Translations under genes and position numbers: made by a program
Source of the DNA: Pieris napi
Lineage: Eukaryota; Arthropoda; Insecta; Lepidoptera; Pieridae
Direction of reading: 5' to 3'
Length of the DNA stretch: 64,000 nt
NCBI RefSeq assembly: GCF_905475465.1
Contig: NC_062239.1
Span: 6,944,001-7,008,000, forward strand
In this document: positions 1 through 12,314 of the stretch, in pieces
How positions within the stretch are numbered: the first letter of the stretch is position 1
Layout of the letters: every line of letters begins with the position of its first letter
Notes under the pieces: generated by a model
What the model was told of the DNA's origin: nothing
The model's input: only the letters and a program-made list of their open reading frames with translations
Database searches by the model: none

Positions 1-39
1 ACAAATTATTAAAATTATTATCTAATGCTGTTTTAATAC

Positions 40-270
40 CCCGCTGGCGTAGCGATCCAAAGTGAGCCTTGGTCTCCGAAACTAGAGAGTGCCTTCAAAA
101 ACCTTTGCAAATACCGCTTGCCAATCCGACACTTGGAGCTCGCGTCTCCATGTCTTTACAGCAATATCTGGGCCTGCAGAAGCGTCAACGGTCGGTCGGC
201 ATACCGACTAATACTACTAGCTCCATCTATTGCATTTATGTAACACTAAGATTGTGTAATTAGATCTGTA
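40..270 (-). mobile_element. possible LINE 3'-end remnant upstream of the OTUD7-like exon
   Basis: This stretch is richer in GC than the intron around it. On the minus strand it ends in a short open frame, GSLWIATPAGY followed by a stop, of the kind found at the C-terminus of some insect LINE ORF2 proteins. It has no splice-compatible continuation into the OTUD7-like exon at 372. The family cannot be named from so little sequence. Confidence 0.3.
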
Positions 271-371
271 TTAATTTATTTGTTGTATGGTCTTGTCTAG
301 GATTTATATTTAGTCAGTCTAATTAATTAATTGTGTCTTATCGTGTTTATTTAATAATCATATCACCCCAG

Positions 372-3300
372 ACGCAATTCGTCGCCGTTGGCGCTGGTCG
401 GAAAGCCTTTCCCTAAAATCGGCCGGCCTAACATTATCTGAAGCGGAATGGGAACGGGAATGGACTGAATCAGTGAAAATGGCGTCAACGGAACCGCGAC
501 CGAAACATCAGCCGAGCGCTGCACCGCACTATTCGGGCTTGGAACAACTTCACGTGTTTGCGCTGGCCCATGTTATGAGACGGCCGGTTGTCGTCTTCGC
601 TGATGTTGCTTTAAGGGTAAGTTTCTTTTGAAATAATAAGCCAGTAGACTACAACCCTATATCTTGGCACAAAGCATCCGTTTCTTTCATCATTTTTATT
701 TCATAGACAAGTAGGACCTTCTGTCTGACGTCATCGATTTTTGGATACATACCCGTTCATACCGGACAGATACATAAGTGTATAGCCGAGGATCGAACCT
801 ACGGCCTCAGGGATGAGAGCTCAAACTGAAGTCACTAGGCCAACAAAGCTCCTTTTTCTGAAATAGTAGAGAATTAAATTTGAGTTAAGTGTGATATTAT
901 GTTGGTATGCCTAAAAAACATATTATAAAAAAGGACTTTTTTGTGAGATTGTGTCTTTAAATATTCATTTATTTGCACAGAAACTACAACATAATTTATT
1001 TAGGCAATAACCACAGCTTTCCTATTTAAGAAAAAGTTTTTTATTATTATTTTAAGTCTAAGTCGCCGTAATTTCATACAATAGATATATATTATTATTT
1101 TATTTATTAACACTTTTAAAATGTTACATTAACCAGATTTAATTTAATTTCATTATAGATCAAAGAATTTAAAAATCATAAATTGATTATAAACGCGTCA
1201 ATTTATATATAATATTTTATTAATTTATATATAATATTTTATTAATTTAAGGACTTCCGTGGCGATCCCATAGCCCCAATCCCATTCGGCGGTATCTACT
1301 TACCCCTTGAACTAGAACCAGCTTCGTGCAGTAAGGCACCGATATTGCTGGCGTACGACGCTGGTCATTTCTCAGCCCTGGTGCCTTGTGAGCCTCTGCC
1401 AAGTGATGGAGCCAGGGTTCCTTTGGAAGATCCTTCACAGAATCCTTTACCGATCAGGTAATAATTCAATACTGTTGATAGTGCCTTTAGTCGAGTTCAG
1501 GTTATTTAAATTTTAACTGCAAAATTTTCAGTTAAATTGAACTTAACTTTTAATAAATAACTAAAATAAATTAATATAATTATGTGACCACGTGGTACGT
1601 TTGTGTCGCATTCTCTTTCATTTTTTTGTTGTGTTTTCACGTCTTAAACAGCCTTTACAAATAAAAGTAATAAAAAATAGACTTATTTATTCTGAATATT
1701 TACCTATATTATTCAAATCTCTACAAAAATACGTGATAACCCATATTTTTAACTACTGGGCCGATGAAACTTGGCCTGATTATACTGATTTTAATGAAGA
1801 AACAATCACTTTATAGTTTCCCTGTGAACAAATATAACCTCTTTTTTACGTTGGTTAAAAATAGAAACAAAATTGCTAAACTATGCTTCGTATTTGTGCC
1901 TTCTACATAATTTTATTTCAGTAATTGCTATTAAATAATAGTTATTTAATTTCAAACGTCACAAGATTGTTACTGATAAGTGTGTATTTAAATTCTCTAA
2001 ACATAACAATTGAGGTTAATTTTTTAAATGCCTTAAGATTAATATTAATAATTAGTATCTAAGCCATTATTGGAAGAAGATTCTAATTTATTAATCCTAT
2101 ATGTATTTACTACTTTTGTATATATTCCAGGTTCAACGTTGATCCAGGTGAAGAGTTCCGCTGGGATGTAGAGCCAGATCAAAAAACCATAAACAACCTC
2201 CTGCCAGATGAATTTCAGCGGTCCGCCATGTTGGAGGCGTATTTGGACTTGGAAAGAGTGGAGTGCCTCCAAAGCCATCCTCCAGAAGAGTTGAGAAGGT
2301 CCTTGGATGCCCTCTCGACTAAGAGCTCGAAGCAGATGAACTCTGTTGCGAAGCAGTTTGGGAGTATTGGCAGGTAATGTTTTAACTGAGAGTTAGCGAG
2401 GGCGTTAGTTTATTGATCCGGTATGTTTATGTGTTATATTAGTAATGAGCAATTTGAATTGTTTTAATATGCAATTAGTTGATATATAAAGAAAGTTATT
2501 GTCTTATTTGGTGAATACGTCAACAGTAATTATTTACTTTTTTACACATATTACACACACATTGTCTATGCTTGAAAACGAAATACATTTTCAAGGATTC
2601 CTACAAATATTAAGTAAATCTGCTTACGTAATACTTGAACGGACCCTAATGATATCTCTTTACACAATCAACGCTTGTTCTAATCAGATTTTACTATCAA
2701 AACAACATATCCAAGAATTTGTGTTGACTATTAAAAACTATTAAATAAAAAATAATAGCATCGCCAATTTATCAAATTTTTACATATTGAGGTTAACTCA
2801 GCATTATATGACATTACGTCAAGTCACAAACCATCGTGGCGTTTCGTCTTAAGTTTTTTTTTTAGATAGAATGTTAGACAATATCAGTTATATCTATCTT
2901 TACAGTTATTACTAATTCTATCGAATTAATTAATAACATAGAATAATGATGTGGAAATAAATAATATACATATATGTAAGATCTCTGAAACATTCAGGCC
3001 ATACCAAGATCTGTTGAGTCGTATAGAGTATATAAGCCTATTTTCGCTCTGATGTCATTCTATAATAGAATTTATCAACCACAAGTATAAATCTAATGAG
3101 CCGGTTTAGGTAAAAAAAATTTTTTATTCTGTCTCTTCATCGCAGCAATTGAACAGAAAGAGACATCTATTAGACTTAAGTTTTAATGTGTGCTTATATT
3201 GTAGGTCAATGAGTAGCAAACTGAAAAAGAACTTCGGCTCCATGGCGAAGTTAACTGGGAAACTGAGTGGCAGTCAAAGTAATCCAGAGCATCTGGTGGA

Positions 3301-5608
3301 GAGGCAGACGTGTGAGGTCCTCTGTTGCAGAGTTTTAGCTGCAAGGGCACCAGTTCAGGAAGAAATGGTCAAGAATTACTTGAATGAGGCCTGGATTGGG
3401 TGAGTCATTTGGATTTAGAATTAAATCTTAATATATATAAATTACGTGTCACGTTGTTTGTCCGCTATGGACTCCTAAACTACCAAACCGATATCAATCA
3501 ATTTTGCACACCCTGTGTAGTTTGATCCAACTTAAAAGATAGAATAGCTTACATCTCAATTTATACCCGCAATCTTATTTTATTGCAAAATATTTGTTTA
3601 TTCTTTGATTTCTTTTTGACAATTCTAACAGATGGCGCTGTGTTGAAAGTACCAACGTTTCACATAAGCTACAATTTAATGGCATAACCACCAATAAAGC
3701 ATGTTGGTGTCAATAACTGATGTTCTCCTACCGTTTCCCTTGAATAGTTTACTACTATGTAATATAACAAAAGCCTTAGCCACAGCAACGCTTGGCCGGT
3801 CTGCTAGTACTGTAATATATCTAATATTATATTAGACACAGTCGATATTATTACGTGTGACGTCAGTAAAATATATTCTCAGACTAAAATTTTCTTGTAA
3901 TTTAAGTTAAATAATAGCTAATTAATCAAAGTTAATAATATACAAAAGTTTAGAAGTAATCACTTCTACGTGTCGTTTGTCGTTGTTTAAATGTAAATGG
4001 ACATCAAAAATAAAATTAATAAAAACAATATTAATAAAACATATAAATCGATGTGCAAAAAATCTATTTATAAGCGCATTTCGTTAGATTTAATAGATTG
4101 GTTTCCTTATGCGAATTAAATAATGTCTATGCAAAAAAAACTCTTGATAAATACAGCGTAAATACTTACTCTAAATTCCTAAAACACTCGACTTTGGTTG
4201 GATTGACTTGTCCATACAAATTTCTCTATTAACAAGAAAATTCTTCAGCGTCCCTATATACGGTTTGTGAATGTCTTTAGTTACACATCGGAGAAGAATC
4301 GGAGAGAGGAGCCCCAAATCGCTCCGAGGTATGGGACTGGAAGGTCCCAGTTTTATACCGAAGCGGACAGAGAATCCCACCAAGCCGCGAATACTCTCAC
4401 AGCGCGATCCGTCAAACCGGCACAAGTAAGTTATAAGTGTACAATCATCTTGCCTCAGATTTCTATGTGTTTTGCTAAAAAAAAATCTTCATCCCTAATC
4501 AGCCTTTAGTGTCTGACACTCGCTGACGTGATTTTTCTTCACAGTACGAGCGAGAGTTAAAAGGCGCACGCTCAAACCGCTAGCACATTGTATAATAATT
4601 ACATAAATAGTATAGTTTTTGTTTCGTTTGCTAACAAATATTAATTTAAACAAAACTTTAAATACTATATTTATAATAACATCAATGAATTATAAAAAAT
4701 AATGTCATGCCAACTATAGACTACCATAGATATAATCATAGTATAAGTATCTGTCAACTTGTTGTCTCTTGTCAAGTCTAATAAACCGATTAACGCCAGC
4801 TGCACGCAAGTAAAAGTATGATTCATTGTCACGTTACGCTCACGCTTACGCCGCATCTAAATCTTCCACTCGAAAAACTTTAAGTATGCATTACATACTA
4901 TGCAATTATTTCATCAATGTTTTGTTTTGACGTTGTCACCTTAAACTATCGTTTATAAATGGACTTTACAAACAACCATTTTTTATTAATAAAAATTTAA
5001 TATTCCTATTTCCGTGTAACATTTATACATAAAAACATATGAACAGAAATGTTAACCAATAAGGAAATACACATAAAACACAGTTAATATTTATTAAACG
5101 AATACAATAATACTTTAAAAGAGATATTAGAACCGATTTTTTTTGTTACTAGAATGACACACGAATCTTCGGTGTGGCCAGCTAAGTTTATTACTACAAA
5201 ATATATACGATATCAAATTACGTATCCACATTTTTACATGATTCTCATAACTTTTTTTAAATACATATATATATTTCATGAATTTTCTTTATAATATATA
5301 GGTATATGAAACACTTTATATAATTGTGAAATAACACGGTTGCATCTTCGTCATGCGACAGAGCAATCGTCGTATTATGTAAATAATGAACTAAAATCGC
5401 GTTTATTACCGTTAAAGAGACACCCCTTGTAAACCAAAGACTAAAAATGTGATCAATCTATTTCCAGGACAGAACGCTTTACCTGTCCAAATCGACATTT
5501 TACGACGACCGGCCCCCCTCCCCGAAGCCCTGCAGGGCTCCGCTCTGCATGTACTACGGAAGCCCCGCCTACAACGACTACTGCTCCAGATGCGCCCAAC
5601 AACAGTAA
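372..5608 (+). CDS. OTU-family deubiquitinase, OTUD7/Cezanne-like (3' part)
   Basis: This is the C-terminal part of a cysteine protease that removes ubiquitin chains; the known family member Cezanne prefers K11-linked chains. Six exons join in phase: 372-616, 1252-1457, 2131-2373, 3205-3399, 4281-4425 and 5468-5608 (stop TAA). The first carries the RRRWRW block and a segment resembling the family's LEELHVFALAHVLRRPIVV stretch. The second reads IAPIPFGGIYLPLE and then AYDAGHFSALVP, where the His is the expected catalytic His. The last exon ends in an A20-type zinc finger with C-x4-C-x11-C-x2-C spacing, which fits OTUD7 and not ZRANB1/Trabid, whose zinc fingers are N-terminal. The catalytic Cys loop and the N-terminus must lie left of the window: the first exon starts in phase after an acceptor at 370-371. 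Introns hold a SINE and a LINE-like repeat. Assignment to OTU is firm; the choice of OTUD7 rests on the zinc finger and the RRRWRW block. Confidence 0.88.
700..853 (-). mobile_element. tRNA-derived SINE (intronic)
   Basis: Read on the minus strand, the segment has an A-box-like TGGCCTAGTGA followed about 35 bases later by a B-box GGTTCGATCC, in the layout of a pol III promoter. It is followed by a non-tRNA tail. The 3' half of a tRNA cloverleaf does not form and no acceptor stem closes it, so this is a SINE and not a tRNA gene. It lies in the first visible intron of the OTUD7-like gene. Confidence 0.65.
3425..3815 (-). mobile_element. interspersed repeat, copy 1 of the ACTAGC-start family (intronic)
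   Basis: Read on the minus strand it begins ACTAGCAGACCGGCCAAGCG and ends in ACAAACAACGTGACACG plus AT-rich sequence. A second copy in the opposite orientation lies at 31318-31690 and matches over nearly the whole length. Related starts occur at 50879 and 63403. The constant start, the AT-rich tail and the lack of terminal inverted repeats suggest a LINE-like or otherwise non-TIR element common in Lepidoptera. It sits in the intron between OTUD7 exons 4 and 5 of this window. Confidence 0.65.
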
Positions 5609-7449
5609 CTGGCAAACCATATTGGACATGTTATGTAACCTGTGTTCTTAATTAAACAGACAAACATACAAAATCCATTATACAACGTTGAGTAGACATT
5701 GTTGCCATGGTTACAATGTTTCTAAAACATGGTAATAGTAACATACACTGTTAGTTCGGCTAAAGGTGTACATGTTTCACATGTAAAACGGTAAACGTGA
5801 CTAAACAATTTAGCTAAATAACAATAAGTACTGAATTTTCCTGGTGGAATAAACACCCATATTGGCATCTTAACTAAAACTACATACATACTAACGGCAT
5901 ACTAACTTAAATCACCAATCAATGTAAATTCCAAATCGAAACAACTGTTTTACCTGAAAACGAATCCTCTTTCAAATACTGACTAATACTAAGACACAAG
6001 TTATTAATTAATAATTGTAATTCGCGTGTCAAACCCGAATTCATTTATTAATATTTACACTTATAAATGTCAAAATGAAAAAAAAACATGTACCTTATAA
6101 CTCTATTATCAAGTTTTTTTATTCTTAAATTATCTTCATGGCGGCTTTATTAAGTTAATTTTATAATAGACAAACATTTATGTTTATGGTTGTATGTTAT
6201 CACAAAATGATGCCCATAAGATAAGTGTTGTTGAATTATGACTATATTTCTAAGTATAAGGTTCATTATTAAGGAACCAGAATATTCTTATTAGTTCACG
6301 ACGGTCAAAGTAACATGTCCAAGACCTTCCTTATCAACCTTATATAAGAGCTTTGCAACATCCCATACATAACATAAACTTTATAAAAGAATGCTTGAAA
6401 TTAGATTTTTTTGTAAAATGAGGAAGTGGAAATTACTATTTTTTAAGTAAGATATTTAATGGGTGTTAAATAGAGCCCTAGATTAGGTTTAATACTCAAA
6501 GTATTCAAATTTATAAGTTTCAAGTTATTGACTCTATCTCTACATAGTATTTTTTTTTCTAAGACCGAAGGAAAATAGATTTTAAATAATCTATATATAT
6601 AGATCCTTGTCTATTTTCAGCAATTTGATATGTACTGTTACATGAAAAAATTACTTTTTGTTTTAGAATATATATTTTTATAATATAAAAAATATTTTTC
6701 TATAGAAAACAGGCTGTAAGGAAATTACTTAATTTAATCCTAAGTTAAAGTATTAACGTAGTTTTAAGAGTTGTTAAATTTTTTTTGAGCACTAGTAGTC
6801 AGTGCCAAAATTACTTCAGTTTTCGCCAAAATGAGGCACAACTTCCATTGGGTGCTATTCAAAAAATGTAAAACTTCAAACTCATATTAGATTTTTTTTT
6901 CGTTTACACGATATTTTTGTTTACAATATTATTATTAAATTAATAATTTTAGATTTTTTTGCTGATCGTTTATCAAATAGAAAGCGTCATCCGAATTAAG
7001 TGTGTTTAATATCTGATAATTGAAAACGTATGTTTATTACCTTAAGAAGTATCTTTTACTCTTTTTTTTTTCTATAAATTCGATATCTTATTGCAGTGTC
7101 ACTATGGTTTTTTAAAAAGTCAACTGCAAAAGACGGCATTTTAGGGCTATCAAAACTGTCACCGTAGCGAAATGGTAATTTGACACATTTTGACAAGATA
7201 TACACTTACAAAATATAGAAAAACTGTCATTCTGAAGGTAATATTTACAACTAATACCTTAAGAAAATTGCGAAAGTTTTGTGTTCAATAAGTCTGTGCC
7301 AGGGTGAATTAGAGTAACTGGTATTATTAAAAGTGTGTATAATAATTAAATAAGTATAAATAAAACTGTGAAAACAGTATAATTTAGGGGATATTGATGA
7401 CGATGAAACTAGTATCATGCATGATCATATGTTATTTTGTTTAAAAAAA
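5609..7449. other. 3' flank of the OTUD7-like gene, no gene seen
   Basis: The sequence is AT-rich and probably includes the 3' UTR of the gene ending at 5608. There is no open frame with coding character, no RNA gene and no element boundary that I can support. Short A/T runs are frequent. Confidence 0.6.
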
Positions 7450-7785
7450 GGGTGCGTGTACTTATGTACGCGCGTAAGAAGTTATACTTCTTAAAAATAG
7501 TTTTTGATTGCATGCAAATAATTAATTACAATTAAATAATCAAAGACTGGAAAAGGAGTCATTATTGTCAATAAAGTTTACAGTTGAAAAATTAAATAAA
7601 TAAATATTTATTATTATTCTCTTACATTAAGTGTAACATAAATTCTATACATAATGTCCAATGCCGTAGCATCTTCCGTGGGCAACTTCATTCTGTTAAT
7701 TTTGTGTCACGGTGCGCGCGCATCGTAAATTTTCACTCTCATCAATTTTTCATAACGCGCCTAAAGAACTTCATAAGTTTTAAGG
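7450..7785 (+). mobile_element. MITE family A, copy 1
   Basis: The left end reads GTACTTATGTACGCGCGTAAG followed by AAGTTATACTTCTT. The right end holds GGTGCGCGCGCATCG, then ACTCTCATCAATTTTT and TAACGCGCC, ending near AAGAACTTC. The same ordered blocks occur at 20405-20788 and, in inverse orientation and interrupted, at 45868-47540. No coding capacity is present. The recurrence of the same ends with different middles marks a non-autonomous DNA element. Confidence 0.7.
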
Positions 7786-9319
7786 TTTAGAAAATAGAGA
7801 GCTGTAAAATTGTACTTCCAATATTATGTAATTTTATTAAAAACGCTTCTTCGCTGTAAGTGACTGTTTTATAGTTCATTATTTACATTAACATCATTGT
7901 CATCTCTATCGTCTAGATTACCAATATGTTATTGCGAAATTGAGCTTCTAATATTTAAGATGTGCCTCCCGTAGTGACTCATTCACATACTTTCAAATAG
8001 ACAATAAAATTTAATGAGTTCCTATATAAAATCAATATTTTCTGAATCAAACCTTTACACTTCGTTCTTCATGCAGCTACCTCTGAGCACGACAAATAGA
8101 AACAATCACATTGATATTAGGAATTGGTATTTTTGTCTAAAATATTGATAGAGATTCAAACAGTATATGTAATCAGTACACAATATAAAAGTGTTTAGGT
8201 TAACAATACTAAATTGTAAGTAAAATTATAAGTACATTAATAATATAGTAAATTATTAAGTTTGTTACATTAAATTAACAAATTGTTGGCCCCCCCAAAC
8301 CCCCTTTGTAAGTTCTTAAGTATTTAAGAGTTTTTATGCATTTACCGAAAGCCTTGTTAAATGGGCTTCAGGGTAAATGCAATGTTTTTTTTTATCTTCT
8401 AATCTAGTCTTATATAATTTTAAGATTTTCTAAACTATATAATATATTTGATAAGTGATTTATTTAACTGATCATTTGTCATGGCCAAATACTTAAAATA
8501 GAATGTGTAATATCTATTATTGAGGATATTCTTGTTTTAAATTTTGGCCTTCATAACCCACCTCATTTATTGTTATTTTCATAGAACAATATATTGATTC
8601 AATCAATGTTTATCCCTAATAGATCTGTGAACTTTTAACTTTAAAATAAAGTGAGATTACATGACAAAACAAATTCTATAAACAAAATGTTAATGTTATA
8701 TTTTTTCAAAAAGTGTATTACTTAAACTATTTAGAATAGAGTTTGCATATCATGTTTTCTAGCAATATAAATCGTTATGCATTTATTGAGTTTTATTTTC
8801 ATACTTTCATATTTATTTAGTATATGTATATAAAAGATGCGTCAAATTGTAATCAGTACACCTCGTCAGTCGTCATGCACGCATCAGCAGGTTCCTACTT
8901 CCTAGCCGAAGTTAATCGTATTGTTTTAGTGTAGCTGGTAACCCTGATATTTAATAAATGATAGTGAAAGAACTAATTTTCAAATGCTCTGATACTACTA
9001 ACGTTGGGTTAGTTTTAAGTAAAACAAAAAACTGTTATTTGGTGATATTTTTTTGCTACTAGCTTAATGTTAAACATAAATTAAATTAATTGTTTCATAC
9101 ATATCTGTGGGTTTAAAAGATATATTGATACTGGGAGATAGAAAATAATGTAGGTACTTTAAATTTTTTTTTAGATTGTGTAGCACAAACCCCAATAAAA
9201 CAATGAACAATAAAGTTGCATAGACAGATTTAAAACAGACAAAATATTTTAGCTTGCCAATTCTAATGTTTCTTACGAATGTAGAAAGTCATTTTCGCAA
9301 ATATGATTTAAAAGCATTG
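7786..9319. other. intergenic, no gene seen
   Basis: AT-rich sequence without coding character. One local structure stands out at 8338-8380: GCATTTACC and GGTAAATGC flank an inner AAGCC/GGCTT stem, followed by a T-run. It could be the hairpin of a retroelement tail. Confidence 0.5.
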
Positions 9320-9989
9320 TGCGTTTTCCAATTACAGAGCATAATGCGACTCAGTGCTGCACAATGCCGCATAATGCTGAAGCTTAATTGGAACGTGAAT
9401 TAGTTTTCAAATGCATCAGCAGAGTGCGCTAACTCAGTGTTGAAAAAAAAATGTTCTGAATAGAGTTAGCAACCTCATGAATGTATAAATAATGTGGTTA
9501 ACAATAATAATTGGTTGAAAACTTTTTACGCTTATTTTAATAATCAAATAATTTAATGAAATAATTAACATTTTTTACTGAAATAAGAGAAAACCTTTAA
9601 AGAATATAAGGTTTTAACAAGCTAAACAGTAAAATGTTTAGTTTCCTGTAAGAAGTTTACATCATTTACGTTTTGAGTAATTTTTTTAAATGATTTCTAA
9701 AAAAAATACTTATATACTTTTTCAAAACCATTGCAATGTTTACAAAAGTATAATCCTGTAAAATTAATTTGTTTACAGATCCGAATTAAATGTGGAATAT
9801 AAAAAAAGTTACTATTTATACCTTCATCTATACTTATATTTTTTTTTAGCAGTTTGAAATAACTTTAATTATTTTCAAAATCTACGACGAAACAAATTTT
9901 TCAACAATAAATAATATTTACTAACGAAAATTTCGATAAATGCCAACTTAAAGAAAAACACTGGTCAATTTTCTGTCACTGTGTTGGTA

Positions 9990-12080
9990 TTTATTGCGAG
10001 AAGCACGCGAGAGCATTCGTTTTAAGAGTGCTCAATTGTGCGAACCCCGTTTGCTTTTGTTACACACTCCCTCTAGAGGGGTGTGTTTATGCCCGTTCGG
10101 GGCTATGCCCCCTTCGGGTGGTGTGACTTCTCGCGCCCTGCTAATACAGGGCGGTACGGGGTCGAGGTTTCTCCTCTTGGTGGGGGCTGCAGCGCGCAAG
10201 GAGACGTTGGCCTCAACTCGCTGCGCGCAGCCGATGGGGTCTATTCCGGGGTGTCAATCCGGTGGTTTGGGGCCAAGGAGTATTCTCGACTTGGCCCTGG
10301 TGTCTCAATGGTTGGTATCGGGCAGCTACGCGGCTCGCGGTCAAGCTCCGCCGAGTGAGACCCCCGGTGGCCCCGGGGGAGGCCCAGCGAGGCGACCAGC
10401 GGTCGTAGCCGCGGTTGCTGCCCTGGTGTCACGTCCGGTGGTTGAGGTATCCGCGGAGAATAGCTCACGCGGATACCTGTATTTGTCTGGTGGCCTGGAG
10501 TGCCACGGCGCGATGTCCTTGAGGTGGGGATGTTGAGAGGCGTCCGCTCGATCAAACATCCCCTTGGCGAGCCGTGCGACGAACTCGTCGATTGACTCCA
10601 TCCTCAAGTCCCGCGCTATGGTGGTGTTCCTAACGTAGCGGGGGGCCCCCACTGCGCGTCGTAGGTTGATGTTTTGTACGGCGCGCAGTCTCTGGCGGTG
10701 GGTCTCCTTTGTGTAGGAGTACCACGCCGGTGCCGCGTACGTTAGGTGTGGGCGCACGTACAGTTTGTAGAGCGCGAGCTTGATTCGGAGGGGTAAGTTG
10801 CCGTAGAGTAGGGGGTAGAGCGCGTACGTCGCACCCTTGGCTCTCCCTACTGCCCTGTTGACATGGTGCCGCATTGTGAGTCGCCGGTCTATGGTGACCC
10901 CTAAATATGTGACCGGCGTCTTCCACGGCACGTCCTGATCCAGGAATCTCAGGGGCGGCGGCAACTTACTCTGGCCAAAGGCAATCGCCTGTGTCTTGTT
11001 AGGGTTGGCGGCTAATCTCCACTTTTCTAGCCACTCTGGCAGGAGGTCCAGAGCGCGTTGGAGCTTAACCGCAGCGTGCTTTATTTTTAGGGATGTGGCC
11101 ACGTACGCCGTATCGTCTGCGTAGAGGGCCAAGGTGCACCCTTCTGGGCACGGGACGTCGTCAGTATACGTGGCATACAAGATTGGAGACAGCACGCTGC
11201 CTTGTGGTACACCCGCCGTGATAGGTCGCGGTCTCGACGCAGCCTCTCCCGTCGCTACGAAAAACGTGCGATCAGTGAGAAAGGCGCGGAGCACGGCGAC
11301 TATGCGGCGGGGCAGTGGAGACTCGGCGAGCTTCAACACGAGGCCATCGTGCCAGACACGGTCGAAGGCCTTTTCCATGTCCAGCATGACGGCTGCGGCC
11401 GCGTTCTTCTTGTTCAGGGCCGTGGCTGCAGTGAAGAGCACCTTCGTCAGCTGCAACGTCGTGCTGTGCTCGCCGCGGAAGCCAAACTGTTCGGGCCTTG
11501 GCTGCAGGTAAAGTTGGATCCTCTGCAGCAGCAGCCTCTCGAACAGCTTCGACTGCGTCGAGAGCAGAGTGATGGGCCGGTAGCTCTCAGGTCGGGTAGA
11601 GTCCTTCCCGGGCTTCGGTATTAGGATCACCTTGCCCTCTTTCCAGGTCTTCGGGAAGTGGAGGGTCCGGAGGATTCCCGTGAAAAGGCGCGCCAGCGCG
11701 ACAATCCACCTCATCGGTAGATGGCGCAGCGCCTGGTGGGTGATGCCATCCGGTCCTGGGGCCTTCTTCAGCGGCAGTCTTCGGATCGTCTTCCGCACTT
11801 GCGATGGCGAGAAGAAGATCCCGGCTTCGTCAGGTGGGATCGGGCTCGACAACCGGGCCTCGACAGCGCTCTCTACCTCAGCCACACGCGCAGGGGATGT
11901 CGCGGTGTTCGGCGAGAATTGGCGCTGGAGGTGTTCGGCGAAGATTTCGGCCCGATCGGTGTCATTGTAGGTGATGACGCCGTTGCTGTCATACAGTGGA
12001 CGCTTCGGCTCTGGAGTCCGGTAGAGACGGCGGCATAATTGTGCGAAGCGTTGCTGTAGTTGGAACATTCAACGTTGACC
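9990..12080 (-). mobile_element. Jockey-like non-LTR retrotransposon, 5'-truncated
   Basis: A sharp rise in GC content marks this block against its AT-rich surroundings, and the minus strand holds a long reverse-transcriptase frame (10341-12068). About 350 bases of 3' non-coding sequence follow the stop. No endonuclease domain is present, so the 5' half is missing, as is usual for target-primed insertions. No clear poly(A) or target duplication was found at the left edge, so the exact ends are approximate. Confidence 0.85.
10341..12068 (-). CDS. LINE ORF2 fragment: reverse transcriptase
   Basis: The 575-residue open frame is the reverse transcriptase part of a Jockey-clade ORF2. Visible motifs in order are LPLKKAPGPDGI near residue 97, YRPITLLSTQSKLFE, a fingers/palm segment with MLDMEKAFDRVWH, AGVPQGSVLSPILY, and the catalytic box LYADDTAY. 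These are followed by the thumb and a C-terminal region with YLGVTIDRRL. The frame has no internal stop and looks fairly young. The apurinic endonuclease domain that normally comes first is absent, so it cannot support retrotransposition by itself. The ATG at 12068 is simply the first Met after the truncation point. GC content and codon use differ strongly from the neighbouring host genes. Confidence 0.9.
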   Translation of the reverse strand: MFQLQQRFAQLCRRLYRTPEPKRPLYDSNGVITYNDTDRAEIFAEHLQRQFSPNTATSPARVAEVESAVEARLSSPIPPDEAGIFFSPSQVRKTIRRLPLKKAPGPDGITHQALRHLPMRWIVALARLFTGILRTLHFPKTWKEGKVILIPKPGKDSTRPESYRPITLLSTQSKLFERLLLQRIQLYLQPRPEQFGFRGEHSTTLQLTKVLFTAATALNKKNAAAAVMLDMEKAFDRVWHDGLVLKLAESPLPRRIVAVLRAFLTDRTFFVATGEAASRPRPITAGVPQGSVLSPILYATYTDDVPCPEGCTLALYADDTAYVATSLKIKHAAVKLQRALDLLPEWLEKWRLAANPNKTQAIAFGQSKLPPPLRFLDQDVPWKTPVTYLGVTIDRRLTMRHHVNRAVGRAKGATYALYPLLYGNLPLRIKLALYKLYVRPHLTYAAPAWYSYTKETHRQRLRAVQNINLRRAVGAPRYVRNTTIARDLRMESIDEFVARLAKGMFDRADASQHPHLKDIAPWHSRPPDKYRYPRELFSADTSTTGRDTRAATAATTAGRLAGPPPGPPGVSLGGA

Positions 12081-12314
12081 ATTATGCCGCATAATGCGCT
12101 CTAGTGCTGTAATTGGAAAACGCACATTTTGTAGCTATCTATCATACCCTGTTATTAGTTCGTTATCTATGGGTTATGGACTATATGTCACAAGACATAA
12201 GTCAAATGTCAATAATTTCAAAAAGTTAAAACAATTTACAATATTTTGCAAAAAGATGCATCTAATAAGTAAATGAAAACTTTAAAAATAATTAAATAAT
12301 TTATTGTTAGAACA

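Larger units (their letters stand above)
9318..12126. mobile_element. TIR-bounded unit carrying a LINE insertion
   Basis: The left end (from 9318) and right end (to 12126) share the 20-base inverted repeat TGTGCGTTTTCCAATTACAG. Both ends also contain GCATAATGC-type motifs just inside the repeat. The flanking triplet next to a slightly shorter TIR is ATT on both sides, a possible target duplication. The GC-rich LINE occupies most of the interior from roughly 9990 to 12070. The simplest reading is a MITE of about 0.7 kb later split by a retrotransposon. Confidence 0.6.

Noticed and set aside
69..263. 64-residue open frame on the plus strand near the left edge
   Set aside because: It has no domain, lies antisense to a LINE-like scrap, and cannot be joined in phase to the OTUD7-like exon at 372.
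770..850. tRNA-like B-box and A-box
   Set aside because: The cloverleaf does not close and the tail is SINE-like; it is a SINE fragment, not a tRNA gene.
9994..10536. 180-residue plus-strand open frame
   Set aside because: It is GC-driven and antisense to the LINE's 3' region and RT frame.
11134..12038. several plus-strand open frames of 100-140 residues
   Set aside because: All are antisense shadows of the LINE reverse transcriptase and lack conserved motifs.
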